The notes beneath the pieces were generated by a model. It saw only the letters and a program-made list of their open reading frames with translations, ran no database searches and had not been told where the DNA came from. 62,145 nucleotides of DNA, from the NCBI GenBank assembly GCA_028875055.1, contig JAPPGG010000036.1, forward strand, positions 1-62,145, written 5' to 3'. Positions 34,232 to 43,306 of this stretch are shown in pieces. The stretch's first letter is position 1. The number at the start of each line of letters is the position of its first letter. The translations under genes were made by a program, and so were the position numbers. This DNA is from Chloroflexota bacterium (lineage in GTDB: Bacteria > Chloroflexota > Dehalococcoidia > Lucifugimonadales > UBA3495).

Positions 34232-34594
34232 CTAAATCAGGAAGGAAATGACAAACAGGACAACCAGCAGGATTCCTGCCAGTATCAGGATGCGGCGCAG
34301 TTCCCGCCCCAGGTGGTTGTAGGCCAGGGACTGGATGCCACGCCCTGCGGCCGCTGGACGCTCCGACGCAGCCGGGGCGGCGGTCGCTGCCTGCGGAGAG
34401 GCAATGGTAGAGGCGTTACCCTCCCGGTCGCCAGCGGCGACTGCGCGCGCGGGCGCTGCAACGCTGGTTGTAGCGGGAGCGCCGCCCCTTTCGACAGCTT
34501 CTTCCGCACTATCGGCTCCCACCCTGCCCTGCCGCCGTCTCCGGCGGTTTAACTGGGCCTGGCGGGACGCCACTCTCTTACCCTTGGCTGGCAT
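34232..34594 (-). CDS. Small tail-anchored membrane protein of unknown function
   Basis: A 120-residue protein. The N-terminus is strongly basic (residues 1-25), followed by an Ala/Pro/Glu-rich low-complexity middle. The last about 20 residues form a single hydrophobic helix (ILILAGILLVVLFVISFLI). The AGGAGG ribosome site nine bases before ATG 34594 supports it as a real gene. It lies between xerD and uvrC on the same strand. No known family. The topology suggests a tail-anchored membrane protein. Confidence 0.7.
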   Translation of the reverse strand: MPAKGKRVASRQAQLNRRRRRQGRVGADSAEEAVERGGAPATTSVAAPARAVAAGDREGNASTIASPQAATAAPAASERPAAAGRGIQSLAYNHLGRELRRILILAGILLVVLFVISFLI

Positions 34595-34753
34595 GGCGAC
34601 CTACCTCCTGATTCACGGCAAGATTGAACTCGGCCCTTCGGCTGTATTCCGTAATAGCGACGGGTTCAATTATCTGGGTTTTGAATTTGTGCGGGAAGTC
34701 TCATTCTTTCCCGCATATGTCATTATCGCCCAGCCAGTACGCCAAACGCAAAT

Positions 34754-34785
34754 GGAGCGCCGGTTCAGTAAAGGACCGGCGCTCC
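34754..34785 (-). terminator. Hairpin after xerD
   Basis: GGAGCGCCGGT (34754-34764) pairs with ACCGGCGCTCC (34775-34785) as a perfect 11-bp stem with a 10-base loop. It lies 27 bases after the xerD stop. The T-rich stretch after it on the minus strand is interrupted (ATTTGCGTTT), so termination may be partial. Confidence 0.6.
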
Positions 34786-34811
34786 AACTGAAACCAGGAA
34801 AAAATAGATAA

Positions 34812-35729
34812 TTACACTGCCCTGGGATGGCTCTTTTCGTACTCGTCTCGCAGGTGCTCCGATGTCAGGTGGGTATAGACCTGGGTGGTGGATATGCTGG
34901 AATGGCCCAACAGTTCCTGAACGTGGCGCAGGGACGCGCCCTTCTGCAGCAGGTGCGTAGCAAAGCTGTGACGCAAGGTGTGGGGCGTAATCTTCTGATC
35001 AATGCCGGCCCGCTTGCTGTAGGTCTTGAGTATATTCCAGACCCACTGACGGGTCAGGCGCTCACCCCGGTGATTCACAAACAGGGCAGCTTCCTCCTTG
35101 TTCTGCCCTAACAGCGACATTCGGCTGGTGGAGAGGTAGTCTTGAAGTCCGTTCAACGCTTTGTCATGAGCGTAAACTATGCGCTCCTTGGACCCTTTGC
35201 CCCAGCACCGTATGTAAGACTCCTCAAAATCAACGTCCTGAACATTCAGGGACACCAGCTCGCTGACCCGGAGGCCGGTGGCGTAAAGCAGTTCGAGAAT
35301 GTTCGCGTCCCGCTGGGCCTCCGCAGTGCCCGCCTTGTCGGCTTCCCTCAGGAGCCGCTCAACTTCGTCCTCTGTCAGGTATTTGGGAAGGGCCCGTCCC
35401 ACCCGCGGCGACCCCAGTGATTCGGTGGGTGGTTCCTCGATGACTCCGTTCTGCGCCAGAAACGTAAAGAAGGACTTTATGGCAGCAACTTTGCGGGCTG
35501 TGGTGGTATCCCGGTAGCCCTTTCTGCCTCGCAAGTCCGCGATGTAGTCGTTCAGCAGGTCCAGGTCCACCCTTTCCCACACGTCGCTGCGTTCGCTGGC
35601 CCCGTTCATCTTCTCCTTCAAAAAGTCGGCAAACTGGCCCAGGTCGTTCCGGTACGCATCCAGCGTGTGCTGGGAAAACCCCCTTTCCACCACCAGGTGT
35701 TGCAGAAAATCCTCGATGGCCTTTTGCAT
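34812..35729 (-). CDS. xerD: Tyrosine recombinase XerC/XerD
   Basis: A 305-residue site-specific recombinase that resolves chromosome dimers at a dif site. It has the N-terminal SAM-like core-binding domain and the catalytic domain with Arg (TGLRVSEL), His-x-x-Arg (HTLRHSFATHLL), His (LLGHSSISTTQ) and nucleophile Tyr (VYTHLT). The start is ATG 35729 with GGAGG about ten bases upstream; the longer frame to 35765 lacks a site. It could be XerC or XerD. No second recombinase is in the window. Confidence 0.92.
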   Translation of the reverse strand: MQKAIEDFLQHLVVERGFSQHTLDAYRNDLGQFADFLKEKMNGASERSDVWERVDLDLLNDYIADLRGRKGYRDTTTARKVAAIKSFFTFLAQNGVIEEPPTESLGSPRVGRALPKYLTEDEVERLLREADKAGTAEAQRDANILELLYATGLRVSELVSLNVQDVDFEESYIRCWGKGSKERIVYAHDKALNGLQDYLSTSRMSLLGQNKEEAALFVNHRGERLTRQWVWNILKTYSKRAGIDQKITPHTLRHSFATHLLQKGASLRHVQELLGHSSISTTQVYTHLTSEHLRDEYEKSHPRAV

Positions 35730-35765
35730 CCGCTTCGTCCTCCCTGTATCGATAACGCCCGCCAA

Positions 35766-36081
35766 AACGGCGAGGTTAGAATGATGTCCCCGTTCATCTG
35801 GGGATACCGGGAGTCTAGCAATATTACATAAACTTCCTCCTTTCGAGGTTTGTGCGGATTATCGTGATTTCGTCCATCCAACAGCTATCACATCCCCTTC
35901 CCCTGGTCCGATTTTGTCGCCCGATTCGGTCCCGTGGTAATGTAGTTCCAGACAAACCTGGCAAGCGCCAGCCACTTTCCAATACGTCAATACGATGAGA
36001 ATGTTTCCCAGCGCGAGAAAGAGTACGAAATCCAGGCGTCCGGCAGGACTCGCTGGGTCCTGTGCTGGCGCCAGGTCTTTC
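35766..36081. other. Divergent intergenic region, no gene
   Basis: 316 bases between the leftward xerD gene and the rightward membrane protein. The frames seen on the minus strand here are shadows. No repeat or structured RNA is recognised. Promoters for both neighbours should lie here. Confidence 0.45.
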
Positions 36082-36438
36082 ATGCCGGAGGCCTTGCCCT
36101 GGCTCCCGCTGGTTGTAGTCCTCTTCGCGGCCGGTGCGCTCCTGCTGCACCCGACGAGCGCAGCGGAAGCGGGGGCCTACAACCCAGGCCCACTGGACCT
36201 CCACGCTCAAATTAATCCGGATGAGTCTCGTTCCCCGCAGGCGCAGCAGGAACCGCAGCCGCCCAGCCCCCTGCTTTACCTGGACATCTGGCTGTTCGGC
36301 GGACTGATCCTGCTGGTAATGGTGGTGGTTGGGGTCAAGTTCCTTTGGAAGGCTCTGCAGCCCGACAACAGGGACCCTGCCGAGGGCCTGCAGCCGTGGG
36401 AGGATCCGGACTACGACCATCCTGAGGATGATCGATGA
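36082..36438 (+). CDS. Putative small membrane protein
   Basis: About 118 residues from ATG 36082. A first hydrophobic segment (WLPLVVVLFAAGALLL) could be a signal anchor. A Pro/Glu-rich loop follows, then a second helix (LLYLDIWLFGGLILLVMVVVG), and an acidic tail ends in EDDR. The hydrophobic pattern is convincing but the ribosome site is weak, and an upstream extension to 35995 remains possible. No family is recognised. Confidence 0.45.
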   Translation: MPEALPWLPLVVVLFAAGALLLHPTSAAEAGAYNPGPLDLHAQINPDESRSPQAQQEPQPPSPLLYLDIWLFGGLILLVMVVVGVKFLWKALQPDNRDPAEGLQPWEDPDYDHPEDDR

Positions 36439-36762
36439 GCTCCGGTTGGCGCCGGAGCCGGGAGGCTTCAGCAGCCAGAATCTGCGCCCCGTAATTTGGC
36501 CAGACAGAGTTTGCCGGCCTGGTCCGCCGAAGTTTCCGGAATCAAGCCTGTCGGGAGGCCGCAGCAGTTATTCTTGCCTCTATGCCCCGCAAGGGTTAGA
36601 GTATGGGCGGCAAAAAATCCGACCGCGCGCCATCCGGCAATGCAGCGACGCAGCCACCGGGCAGGTAATTTCAGGCGGCATCCGAAGCAAGGAATGCGGA
36701 TTGCACGGTTGTAAGGGTTCTTGAATTTCACAATACAGGCAACAATTTCAGGAGGTTCGCAC
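36439..36762. other. Intergenic leader before the RraA-like gene
   Basis: About 325 bases without an acceptable gene. The plus-strand frame that continues to 36724 has no family resemblance. The last bases include the strong ribosome site GGAGG used by the next gene. No repeat or structured RNA is recognised. Confidence 0.4.
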
Positions 36763-37449
36763 GTGTACCAGACCATCAGCAAGGAAACTATGGAAGCCCT
36801 GGGCAAAATTGATACTCCCAGCATCTGCAACGCCATTGAGGGCTTCAACGTTCGGGGCAAGGAAGAAGGCTTCATGCTGCCGGAAATCAAGGGTGTCTTC
36901 CGAACCCTGCCTCCGGCCGTTGGCTATGCGGTTACCGGAGTTATCAGCGCGGTCCAACCCGAGGGCCGCAACGTGTCCCGGGAAGACTGGTGGGACCTGA
37001 TAGTGTCTGTTCCCGAGCCCAGGTTCATTGTCCTGCATGACATTGACAATCCCCCGCTCGGCGCCTATTGGGGAGAGGTCCAGGGCAACATTCACAAAGC
37101 CCTGGGAGCCGTGGGCGTCGCTACCGACGGCACGGTTCGCGACATTGACGAAGTTGAGTCCCTGGGCTTCCAGTTCTTTGCCAAGGAGATTTCCGCTTCC
37201 CACGCCTACGTTCACCTGGTGGAAATTGGCATCCCCGTCACCATTGGCGGCTTGACCGTAAAGACCGGCGACCTCCTGCACGGGGACAAGCACGGCGTCA
37301 CCAGCATTCCCTTCGAAATCGCGGAACAGATTCCTGACATGGTCCAGACCATCGCCGAATACGAGGAAAAGACCATCAGCCTTTGCCAGTCTCCTGACTT
37401 TACGCTGGAAAAGTTGAAGGAGGTGGCGAAGATCACCCGCCCTTACTAG
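36763..37449 (+). CDS. RraA-like family protein (dimethylmenaquinone methyltransferase-like fold)
   Basis: A 228-residue protein from GTG 36763, chosen because GGAGG lies seven bases upstream. The pattern GAVGVATDGTVRDIDE and HGDKHGV matches RraA-like / HMG aldolase-fold proteins; the Arg-Asp in TVRD is part of the metal and substrate site of the aldolases. Such proteins include 4-hydroxy-4-methyl-2-oxoglutarate aldolases and RNase E regulators. No RNase E context is here, so an aldolase-like catabolic role is more likely, though unproven. Confidence 0.8.
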   Translation: MYQTISKETMEALGKIDTPSICNAIEGFNVRGKEEGFMLPEIKGVFRTLPPAVGYAVTGVISAVQPEGRNVSREDWWDLIVSVPEPRFIVLHDIDNPPLGAYWGEVQGNIHKALGAVGVATDGTVRDIDEVESLGFQFFAKEISASHAYVHLVEIGIPVTIGGLTVKTGDLLHGDKHGVTSIPFEIAEQIPDMVQTIAEYEEKTISLCQSPDFTLEKLKEVAKITRPY

Positions 37450-37602
37450 GCATGGCCGGCGGCCCGGCGTTGCCGGCAAAAATGCGGCTTACGCCGGGCC
37501 ACTTAAACCGCCATGACTCTGAGCGCCAGAGTGGGAGCGATTTAACCCGGTTGCGGGATTGATTCTCGGTTCATCCGAATGGTCGGGAGCTCTTTGAAGC
37601 AG

Positions 37603-38310
37603 ATGAAAGCACTAATAACTTTGGGACTTATCGCCCTCATCCTGGCAGTGACCGCTTGTGAACTGCCCCAGGAAGAGGCCAGCCCTACTCCGATTCCGGA
37701 CGTGATTCCCACCCCCCGCATCGCGGATACGCCTACGCCTCCCGTCATTGGCACCCCGACACCGGTTACGATGGCCCTGCCCAGTGGCGGCACCTTTCCC
37801 CAGTACGCGCGGGCGCCCCTCATGGAGATTGATCCTGAAGGAGACTACTCAGCCGACATCCAGACCAATCAGGGCACCATATCGGTTGAACTCTACGCCG
37901 AAGACGCGCCCATCACAGTGAACAACTTTGTCTTCCTTGCCAGGCAGGGCTTTTACGACGGCGTGCTTTTCCACCGGGTCATCCCCAACTTCATGATTCA
38001 GGGAGGCGATCCTACGGGAACCGGAACGGCAGGCCCGGGTTATACTTTCCAGGATGAAATCGTACCTTCCCTGGCCTTCGACAGCGCGGGAATCCTCGCC
38101 ATGGCCAACTCCGGCCCCAGTACCAACGGGAGCCAGTTCTTTATCACCGTGGCTCCCACTCCCCATTTGACCACCAGGCATACTATCTTTGGCCGCGTCA
38201 TTTCCGGCCAGGAAGTCGCCGACGCCATTTCCCTCGCCCGCTCGGACCGGAACAACCGCCCCTTGGAAGAGGTCGTGATTCAGCACATCGAAATCAAGGA
38301 AGACAACTAG
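37603..38310 (+). CDS. Cyclophilin-type peptidyl-prolyl isomerase lipoprotein
   Basis: A 235-residue lipoprotein from ATG 37603. The signal peptide ends in the lipobox LAVTAC with lipidated Cys19. A Pro/Thr-rich spacer (TPTPPVIGTPTPVT) links it to a complete cyclophilin domain: FHRVIPNFMIQGGD with the catalytic arginine, MANSGPSTNGSQFFIT and FGRVISG. It probably assists folding of exported proteins at the outer face of the membrane. The neighbours are unrelated. Confidence 0.92.
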   Translation: MKALITLGLIALILAVTACELPQEEASPTPIPDVIPTPRIADTPTPPVIGTPTPVTMALPSGGTFPQYARAPLMEIDPEGDYSADIQTNQGTISVELYAEDAPITVNNFVFLARQGFYDGVLFHRVIPNFMIQGGDPTGTGTAGPGYTFQDEIVPSLAFDSAGILAMANSGPSTNGSQFFITVAPTPHLTTRHTIFGRVISGQEVADAISLARSDRNNRPLEEVVIQHIEIKEDN

Positions 38311-38337
38311 GGGCATCGGCCCCGGCGGAGATCCGCA

Positions 38338-39162
38338 GTGACCTTTCAGAACCTCATATATGAAAAGAGGGGCGCCATTGGCTACCTGACCCTGAACCGC
38401 CCCGACCGCCTGAATGCCCTGAATGCGGCACTGCTGGCCGAATTTCGGGAAGCGCTGGACGCAGTCGAGGACGACCCTGATATTCGGGTCTTGATTCTGA
38501 CGGGAGCCGGTAGGGCCTTTTCCGCCGGCTTCGACATATCCCGGGAACCCGGTGATTCCGACCCTCAGGACATGCAGCCCGACCAGTGGCGGGCGCACCT
38601 CAAGAGCCACATCGACACCTTCATGAAAGTGTGGCACCTGAGCAAGCCCGTAATTGCCGCCGTCAACGGCTATGCCCTGGCCGGGGCCTGCGAACTCGTG
38701 CAAGTCTGCGACATCAAGATCGCTTCTGACCGGGCGATAATGGGCGAACCCGAAATCCGTGCTGGTGTCGGACCGCCCCTCCTGATCACGCCCTTCAGCG
38801 TGAACCTGGCCACCGCCAAGGAATTGCTCCTGACCGGAGACACAATTGACGCCCACGAGGCGGCCCGGATTGGACTGGTAAGTCGGGTTGTACCCCACGA
38901 CGACTTGATGGCCGAGTGCGAAAAGATCGCGGGGAAAATCTGTCTGATCTCAGAAGTAGGCGTGAAGATGACCAAGATCGCGGTGAACCGCGCACTGGAA
39001 GGGACGGGATTCCTTTCGGCAATCCAGCACAACCTGGAACTGATGACCCACTTCGACACCAGTGTCACGCCGGAACAGGAAGAGTTCAACGCCATCCGGC
39101 TGGAAAGCGGGCTGCGCGCCGCCCTGGACTGGCGGGACGCCCGGTTCAGGGCATTGGGTTAG
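38338..39162 (+). CDS. Enoyl-CoA hydratase/isomerase family protein
   Basis: A 274-residue crotonase-fold enzyme from GTG 38338. The oxyanion-hole region AVNGYALAGACEL is present, and both catalytic glutamates seem present (ACEL and MGEPEIRAGVGPP), favouring hydratase activity in beta-oxidation or a related acyl-CoA pathway. It starts 28 bases after the isomerase stop. No other beta-oxidation genes are adjacent. Confidence 0.88.
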   Translation: MTFQNLIYEKRGAIGYLTLNRPDRLNALNAALLAEFREALDAVEDDPDIRVLILTGAGRAFSAGFDISREPGDSDPQDMQPDQWRAHLKSHIDTFMKVWHLSKPVIAAVNGYALAGACELVQVCDIKIASDRAIMGEPEIRAGVGPPLLITPFSVNLATAKELLLTGDTIDAHEAARIGLVSRVVPHDDLMAECEKIAGKICLISEVGVKMTKIAVNRALEGTGFLSAIQHNLELMTHFDTSVTPEQEEFNAIRLESGLRAALDWRDARFRALG

Positions 39163-39194
39163 CACACTCTCTGATTGGCCAAAGACCTCTGCCC

Positions 39195-40343
39195 TCAGCC
39201 CAGTATCGAAATAAACACTCCTGCCACCACCGCCGACCCGATCACCCCCGCCACGTTGGGCCCCATGGCGTGGGGAAGCAGGTAATTGCTCGGATTGGCC
39301 TGCTGTCCCAGGTTGTGGGCCGTCCGCGCCGCCATAGGCACCGCCGAAACCCCTGCGGACCCGATAAGCGGGTTAACTTTCTCCTTAACGAACAGGTTCA
39401 TCAGCTTGGCGAACAGCAGGCCTCCCACGGTTCCGCAGGAGAAGGCCACAATCCCCAGTCCCAGAATGGCCAGAGTCTTTAGGTCAAAGACCCTCTCCGC
39501 CGTCAGCTCTGCGCCTATGGTGATCATCAGGAATATGGTGGCGATGTTGAGGACCTCGTTGGACGCGGCGTTGCTCAGGCGCGGCACAACCCCGCTCTCC
39601 CTGAAGATGTTCCCAATCATGAACATAGCTATCAGGGGAGCGGACTCGGGGACGAACAGGATTATGATCAGCATCGCGCCGGCGGGGAAGATCAGCTTTT
39701 CAGTGCGGGAGACCGCCCTGGGCGTCTTCATCTCTATTTGCCGCTCGCGCTGGGTGGTCAGCAGCCGCATCAACGGTGGCTGCACGAACACAACGCTGGC
39801 CATATACGAATAGGCCACCACCGCCGTAATGCCCAGTAGTTCCGGCGCCAGCTTGGCGGAAGCAAATATCGTAGTGGGCCCGTCGGCGCCTCCAATGATT
39901 CCTATGGCCCCGGCCTCCTCCAGCGTGAACAGGTCAGGAGAAGTCAGGAACCCCAGGCCCAGCGCCGACCAGAATGCAACGAATATTCCCAGTTGGGCCG
40001 CCGCGCCCAGAAGCAGTGTCTTGGGGTTGGCAATTATGGGACCAAAGTCTGTCAACGCTCCCAATCCGAGGAATATCAGGGGAGGCAGAATGTTCCATGA
40101 GGACAGGGTAAAGTGGAAGATCAGCCCGAATAGTCCGGAAGACTGCAACTCTCCCGACGGGTCAAAGTCTGCCAGCCCCGTTTCCGGCAGGTTTCCCAGA
40201 ATGATTCCCAGGCCAATGGGCAGGAGTACGTAGGGTTCCATGCCCTTTATGATGGCCAACAGCATAAACGCTCCCCCCACCAAGAAAAGGAGAGCGTTAC
40301 CCCAACTAAGGTTGGCAAAACCGGATTCTAGAAGAAACTCCAT
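39195..40343 (-). CDS. oadB: Sodium-pumping decarboxylase beta subunit
   Basis: A 382-residue multi-helix membrane protein of the oxaloacetate/methylmalonyl-CoA/glutaconyl-CoA decarboxylase beta family. It releases CO2 from carboxybiotin and exports Na+. The conserved IIGGADGPTTIFASAKLAPELLG segment with the key aspartate is present near residue 150-170, and PLIGSAGVSAVPMAART near 325. It follows oadG on the same strand. The alpha and biotin subunits are not in the window, so the substrate (oxaloacetate, methylmalonyl-CoA or glutaconyl-CoA) is undetermined. Confidence 0.93.
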   Translation of the reverse strand: MEFLLESGFANLSWGNALLFLVGGAFMLLAIIKGMEPYVLLPIGLGIILGNLPETGLADFDPSGELQSSGLFGLIFHFTLSSWNILPPLIFLGLGALTDFGPIIANPKTLLLGAAAQLGIFVAFWSALGLGFLTSPDLFTLEEAGAIGIIGGADGPTTIFASAKLAPELLGITAVVAYSYMASVVFVQPPLMRLLTTQRERQIEMKTPRAVSRTEKLIFPAGAMLIIILFVPESAPLIAMFMIGNIFRESGVVPRLSNAASNEVLNIATIFLMITIGAELTAERVFDLKTLAILGLGIVAFSCGTVGGLLFAKLMNLFVKEKVNPLIGSAGVSAVPMAARTAHNLGQQANPSNYLLPHAMGPNVAGVIGSAVVAGVFISILG

Positions 40344-40404
40344 CCTAACCTTAACTGGTCCAGCTTACCGGACCGGGTGTCCTTGAAGGGAGCCGGCAGT
40401 GGGG

Positions 40405-40806
40405 CTACCGGTCCCGCTCCCGCAGGCGGCGGGAGTCGAAAGCGACCATCCGGCCCTGTTCCCGCCAACCTCCACCATCTGGACGAACGACGTCCGGCTG
40501 AGAGTCACCCTGGGCTGCCTGGTCCCGGCTGTACTCTTCTACCGCCAGCGCTACAGCTGTGCCGATGGCCGCGGCCAGCTGGGAATCCACCGCTTCAGTT
40601 GCAGTTTCGCCGACAACAGAAGCGGACTCCTGTACCTGGACGGGTGCCGCCTGCTCTTCCCGCGCCTGGGCCCTTCGCAGCCGCCAGTTGCCCCAGAAAC
40701 CAATCAGGCCGGTAAACACCACCAGCGACCCCAGGACGAGGAAGGCTGCCCCTACCCCCACATAGGTAAGCAGCAGCGCACGGCTCAGATCAAAATCAAT
40801 TCCCAA
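40405..40806 (-). CDS. oadG: Sodium-pumping decarboxylase gamma subunit (OadG-like)
   Basis: A small protein of about 133 residues with one N-terminal membrane helix (ALLLTYVGVGAAFLVLGSLVV), a charged linker, and an Ala-rich LAAAIGTAVALAVEEY segment. This is the build of OadG/MmdD gamma chains, which hold alpha and beta together. The start is probably the TTG at 40806, six bases after GAGG, although an ATG lies at 40827. It stands 61 bases before oadB. Recognition rests on topology and context. Confidence 0.75.
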   Translation of the reverse strand: MGIDFDLSRALLLTYVGVGAAFLVLGSLVVFTGLIGFWGNWRLRRAQAREEQAAPVQVQESASVVGETATEAVDSQLAAAIGTAVALAVEEYSRDQAAQGDSQPDVVRPDGGGWREQGRMVAFDSRRLRERDR

Positions 40807-41093
40807 TAAATTCCTCGGGCAGTGCACGGTTCGGCTTCCATGTGCCTAGGAACGGGCCTCCTCGAAATCCTGGTGGATTATACCATCACCTTGAAGCGCA
40901 GACTGGCCCCTGGCCAAAATTCCGAGACAGTTCCCGCCGGTCAACGTTTAAAGCGTCAAAGCCTGGACCTTCAAGGCCTGGCGCACAGAGGTAGCCGTCC
41001 ACGTCTCCAATACCGTCTATGCGGCCGCGAAGATTTACCTTCGAGACAATCGGGGCTATATTGGGGACAGTTCAACCCGAGCGAGGTTACGTG

Positions 41094-41567
41094 ATGCCCA
41101 CTATTGAGCAACGCCTGGAACAACTTGGCTTTCGCCTGCCGGCGCCGCCGGAGCCGGCCGGCAATTACCTGCCGGCCAGCCGCAGCGGAAATCAGCTCTG
41201 GCTGGCGGGAGTAGGTTCCCGCCAGGACGATGGGTCGAGAATAACCGGGAAGCTGGGCTCGGACCTTTCTCTTGAGGAAGGCTACGAGGCGGCCCGCTGG
41301 TGCGCCCTCAATCTTCTGTCCCGAATGAAAGCGGAACTTGGCGACCTGGACCGGGTCGACAGAGTGGTGAAAGTTGTGGGGTTCATCAACAGCGCACCAC
41401 ACTTTGAAGGACAGGCACAGGTCCTTGACGGAGCTTCGGACTTGTTTGTGGAGTTATTTGGCGATAATGGCCGCCACGCCCGTTCCGCCCCGGGAATGGC
41501 CGCTCTGCCCGGCAATATCGCCGTCATCGTGGAGTGCGTGGTGGAGGTAAAGGGACCGGTCCAATAG
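41094..41567 (+). CDS. RidA/YjgF family protein
   Basis: A 157-residue protein of the Rid family; the active fold is a trimer that hydrolyses reactive enamine/imine intermediates in RidA. Segments such as GVGSRQDDG, LLSRMKAELGDLDRVDRVVKVVGFINSAPHF, ARSAPGMAALPGNIAVIVECVVE fit. The start is ATG 41094 with GAGG nearby; a frame to 41019 is a non-family extension. It may belong to a branch other than true RidA. Confidence 0.85.
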   Translation: MPTIEQRLEQLGFRLPAPPEPAGNYLPASRSGNQLWLAGVGSRQDDGSRITGKLGSDLSLEEGYEAARWCALNLLSRMKAELGDLDRVDRVVKVVGFINSAPHFEGQAQVLDGASDLFVELFGDNGRHARSAPGMAALPGNIAVIVECVVEVKGPVQ

Positions 41568-41744
41568 CGCCGGCTGCCTGCCTCATCAGGAAAATCCCTA
41601 ATGAGCTTTGCTCGACAGGCGACCCCCTTCCGTTCCGCTGGGTCTTAAGGGTTGGTTGACCCGCCCCGCCCCGAACGAAAACAGGAGCGGCGTCAGAACT
41701 GCCAGGGGGAACCTTTCGTATCGACCTTATAGGATTACCTGGAA

Positions 41745-41768
41745 GGGGCAGGCCCGGAAGCCTGCCCC
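41745..41768. other. GC-rich hairpin between convergent genes
   Basis: GGGGCAGGC (41745-41753) pairs with GCCTGCCCC (41760-41768) around CCGGAA. It lies between the rightward RidA-like gene and the leftward dehydrogenase gene, 45 bases after the latter's stop. It lacks a good T-run in either direction, so its terminator role is uncertain. Confidence 0.4.
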
Positions 41769-41813
41769 GTCCGTCGGCAACTTCAACCGCAATGGCGCCC
41801 TGCCGCTGCCGCC

Positions 41814-42710
41814 CTAACCGCCCTTCTGAACTTCTATGCCAGACAGTTTCTCCACGAAGTGAACAATGGCCGAGTGGTCCAGTTCCTGGTCTCCGTCGTT
41901 AACCAGGGTTCCCAGCATCTGCTGAACCAGGGCAGTTGCCGGCAGGGGTACATTAAGCTCGTCCGCCGCCTGCAGCACGTTTCGCAAGTCCTTTTGGTGA
42001 AGCCTTATGCGGAAGCCGGCCCGAAAATTGCGGTCCAGCATCATTGGGGCCTTGGCTTCCATCACCGCGCTGCCGGCCAGCCCGCCGCGGATGGCCTGGA
42101 AGACTCGCTCCGGGTCCACCCCTGCCTTTTGGGCCAGAACCATTGCCTCGCTCAGGGCTTCAATGTTGAGCGCCACGATAATCTGGTTTGCCAGTTTGGT
42201 GGTATTGCCTGCGCCGATATCGCCGGTCAGGTTTACGGTCCCACCGAGGATGTCGAAGATTTCGTAGCACTGGTCGTAGATTTCCTGCTTGCCTCCCACC
42301 ATGATTGCCAGGGTGCCGTTTACGGCCCCGGGTTCACCACCGCTCACCGGCGCGTCCAGCATCTCCACTCCCTTCAGGGCGCACTGGGCAGCAATTTTCT
42401 GGGACATGATCGGCGAGATGGAGCTCATATCCATGATGATAGAACCCGGTTCAGCGCCCTCCAATACGCCGCCTGGACCCAGGATTGCCCGCTCCGAGTC
42501 TGCCGAGTCGGGAAGCATCGTGATGATTTTTCGGGTCGCCGCCGCAACTTCAAGGCTTGAAGAGGCAGGGTGGGCGCCTTCCGTTGCCAGTTCTTCCACC
42601 GGCTCGCCTACAATGTCGTAAACGGTGAGTTCATAGCCGGCCTTCATAAGGTTGCGGGCCATGGGCTTGCCCATGATTCCCAAACCAATAAATCCAATAT
42701 GTTCAGCCAT
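41814..42710 (-). CDS. NAD(P)-dependent 3-hydroxyacid dehydrogenase (tartronate semialdehyde reductase-like)
   Basis: A 298-residue beta-hydroxyacid dehydrogenase. It has the Rossmann motif GFIGLGIMGKPMARNL, the substrate motif DAPVSGGEPGA, and the catalytic lysine in GNTTKLANQ. Close relatives reduce tartronate semialdehyde or 3-hydroxyisobutyrate. The start is ATG 42710 with GGGAG; a longer frame to 42818 is rejected. The long intergenic region before it should hold its promoter. Confidence 0.9.
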   Translation of the reverse strand: MAEHIGFIGLGIMGKPMARNLMKAGYELTVYDIVGEPVEELATEGAHPASSSLEVAAATRKIITMLPDSADSERAILGPGGVLEGAEPGSIIMDMSSISPIMSQKIAAQCALKGVEMLDAPVSGGEPGAVNGTLAIMVGGKQEIYDQCYEIFDILGGTVNLTGDIGAGNTTKLANQIIVALNIEALSEAMVLAQKAGVDPERVFQAIRGGLAGSAVMEAKAPMMLDRNFRAGFRIRLHQKDLRNVLQAADELNVPLPATALVQQMLGTLVNDGDQELDHSAIVHFVEKLSGIEVQKGG

Positions 42711-43306
42711 AATATTCTCCCAAATGCGGCCTCTGATTCCGTGGAGAGGCTCTCGAAAGTCCGTTGAAACTCTACCACATTGGCTTGCACCCGTACCACA
42801 GAGGAAATTTCCCGCCATTGGGAACGCCCTTCAACCCTGAGCGATAGCCGCCCGACTTTCTTGACTCCAGGTGAAGGACGCTGCCCTCTTTCCTTGCCCT
42901 ATTCCCCCTGCCCGCCGAGGAATAAACGCGCTGGGCTGGAAAGACTCTGGCCGTTGCCCTCAGTGTGAATCTCGTGGTCGAAAAAAACCCCTGACCCGGC
43001 TTCAGTACGACTCCCCGTATGAGTTCCTTTCAGTCTGGGAAAGTAAACGCCCCAAATACAAGAAGTGGTCAAATGAGACGAGAAAGCGGGGAAAGCGTTT
43101 CTCTCCCCGTGCATGGCTGACATCCATACGAAGCGATGAACCTGTCTCCCGTTCTGAAGGCATTCTGAAATTGCCTGAAAAGCAAATCCTTTGAGCTATA
43201 ATTTTAAGAAAGGGGAGTTCGTTCGCCGTCAAGCTGAAAGTTGCCCGTTGTGTCCCGCAGGGGCAAGGCGTATTATATCTGCCGAAGTGAGTACAGTGAG
43301 GAGCGC
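42711..43306. other. Divergent intergenic region, about 600 bases
   Basis: I find no credible gene between the leftward dehydrogenase and the rightward epimerase. Frames such as 42871-43194 lack family resemblance. The right end holds a TATAAT box (43197-43202). No repeat or structured RNA is recognised, so this is one of the larger unexplained gaps. Confidence 0.45.
43171..43202 (+). promoter_or_regulatory. Possible sigma70-type promoter of the epimerase gene
   Basis: A perfect TATAAT at 43197-43202 lies about 105 bases before the ATG of the epimerase gene. The closest -35-like hexamer, TTGCCT at 43171-43176, is 20 bases away, longer than the usual 17, so the -35 is weak or placed differently. 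Confidence 0.4.
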
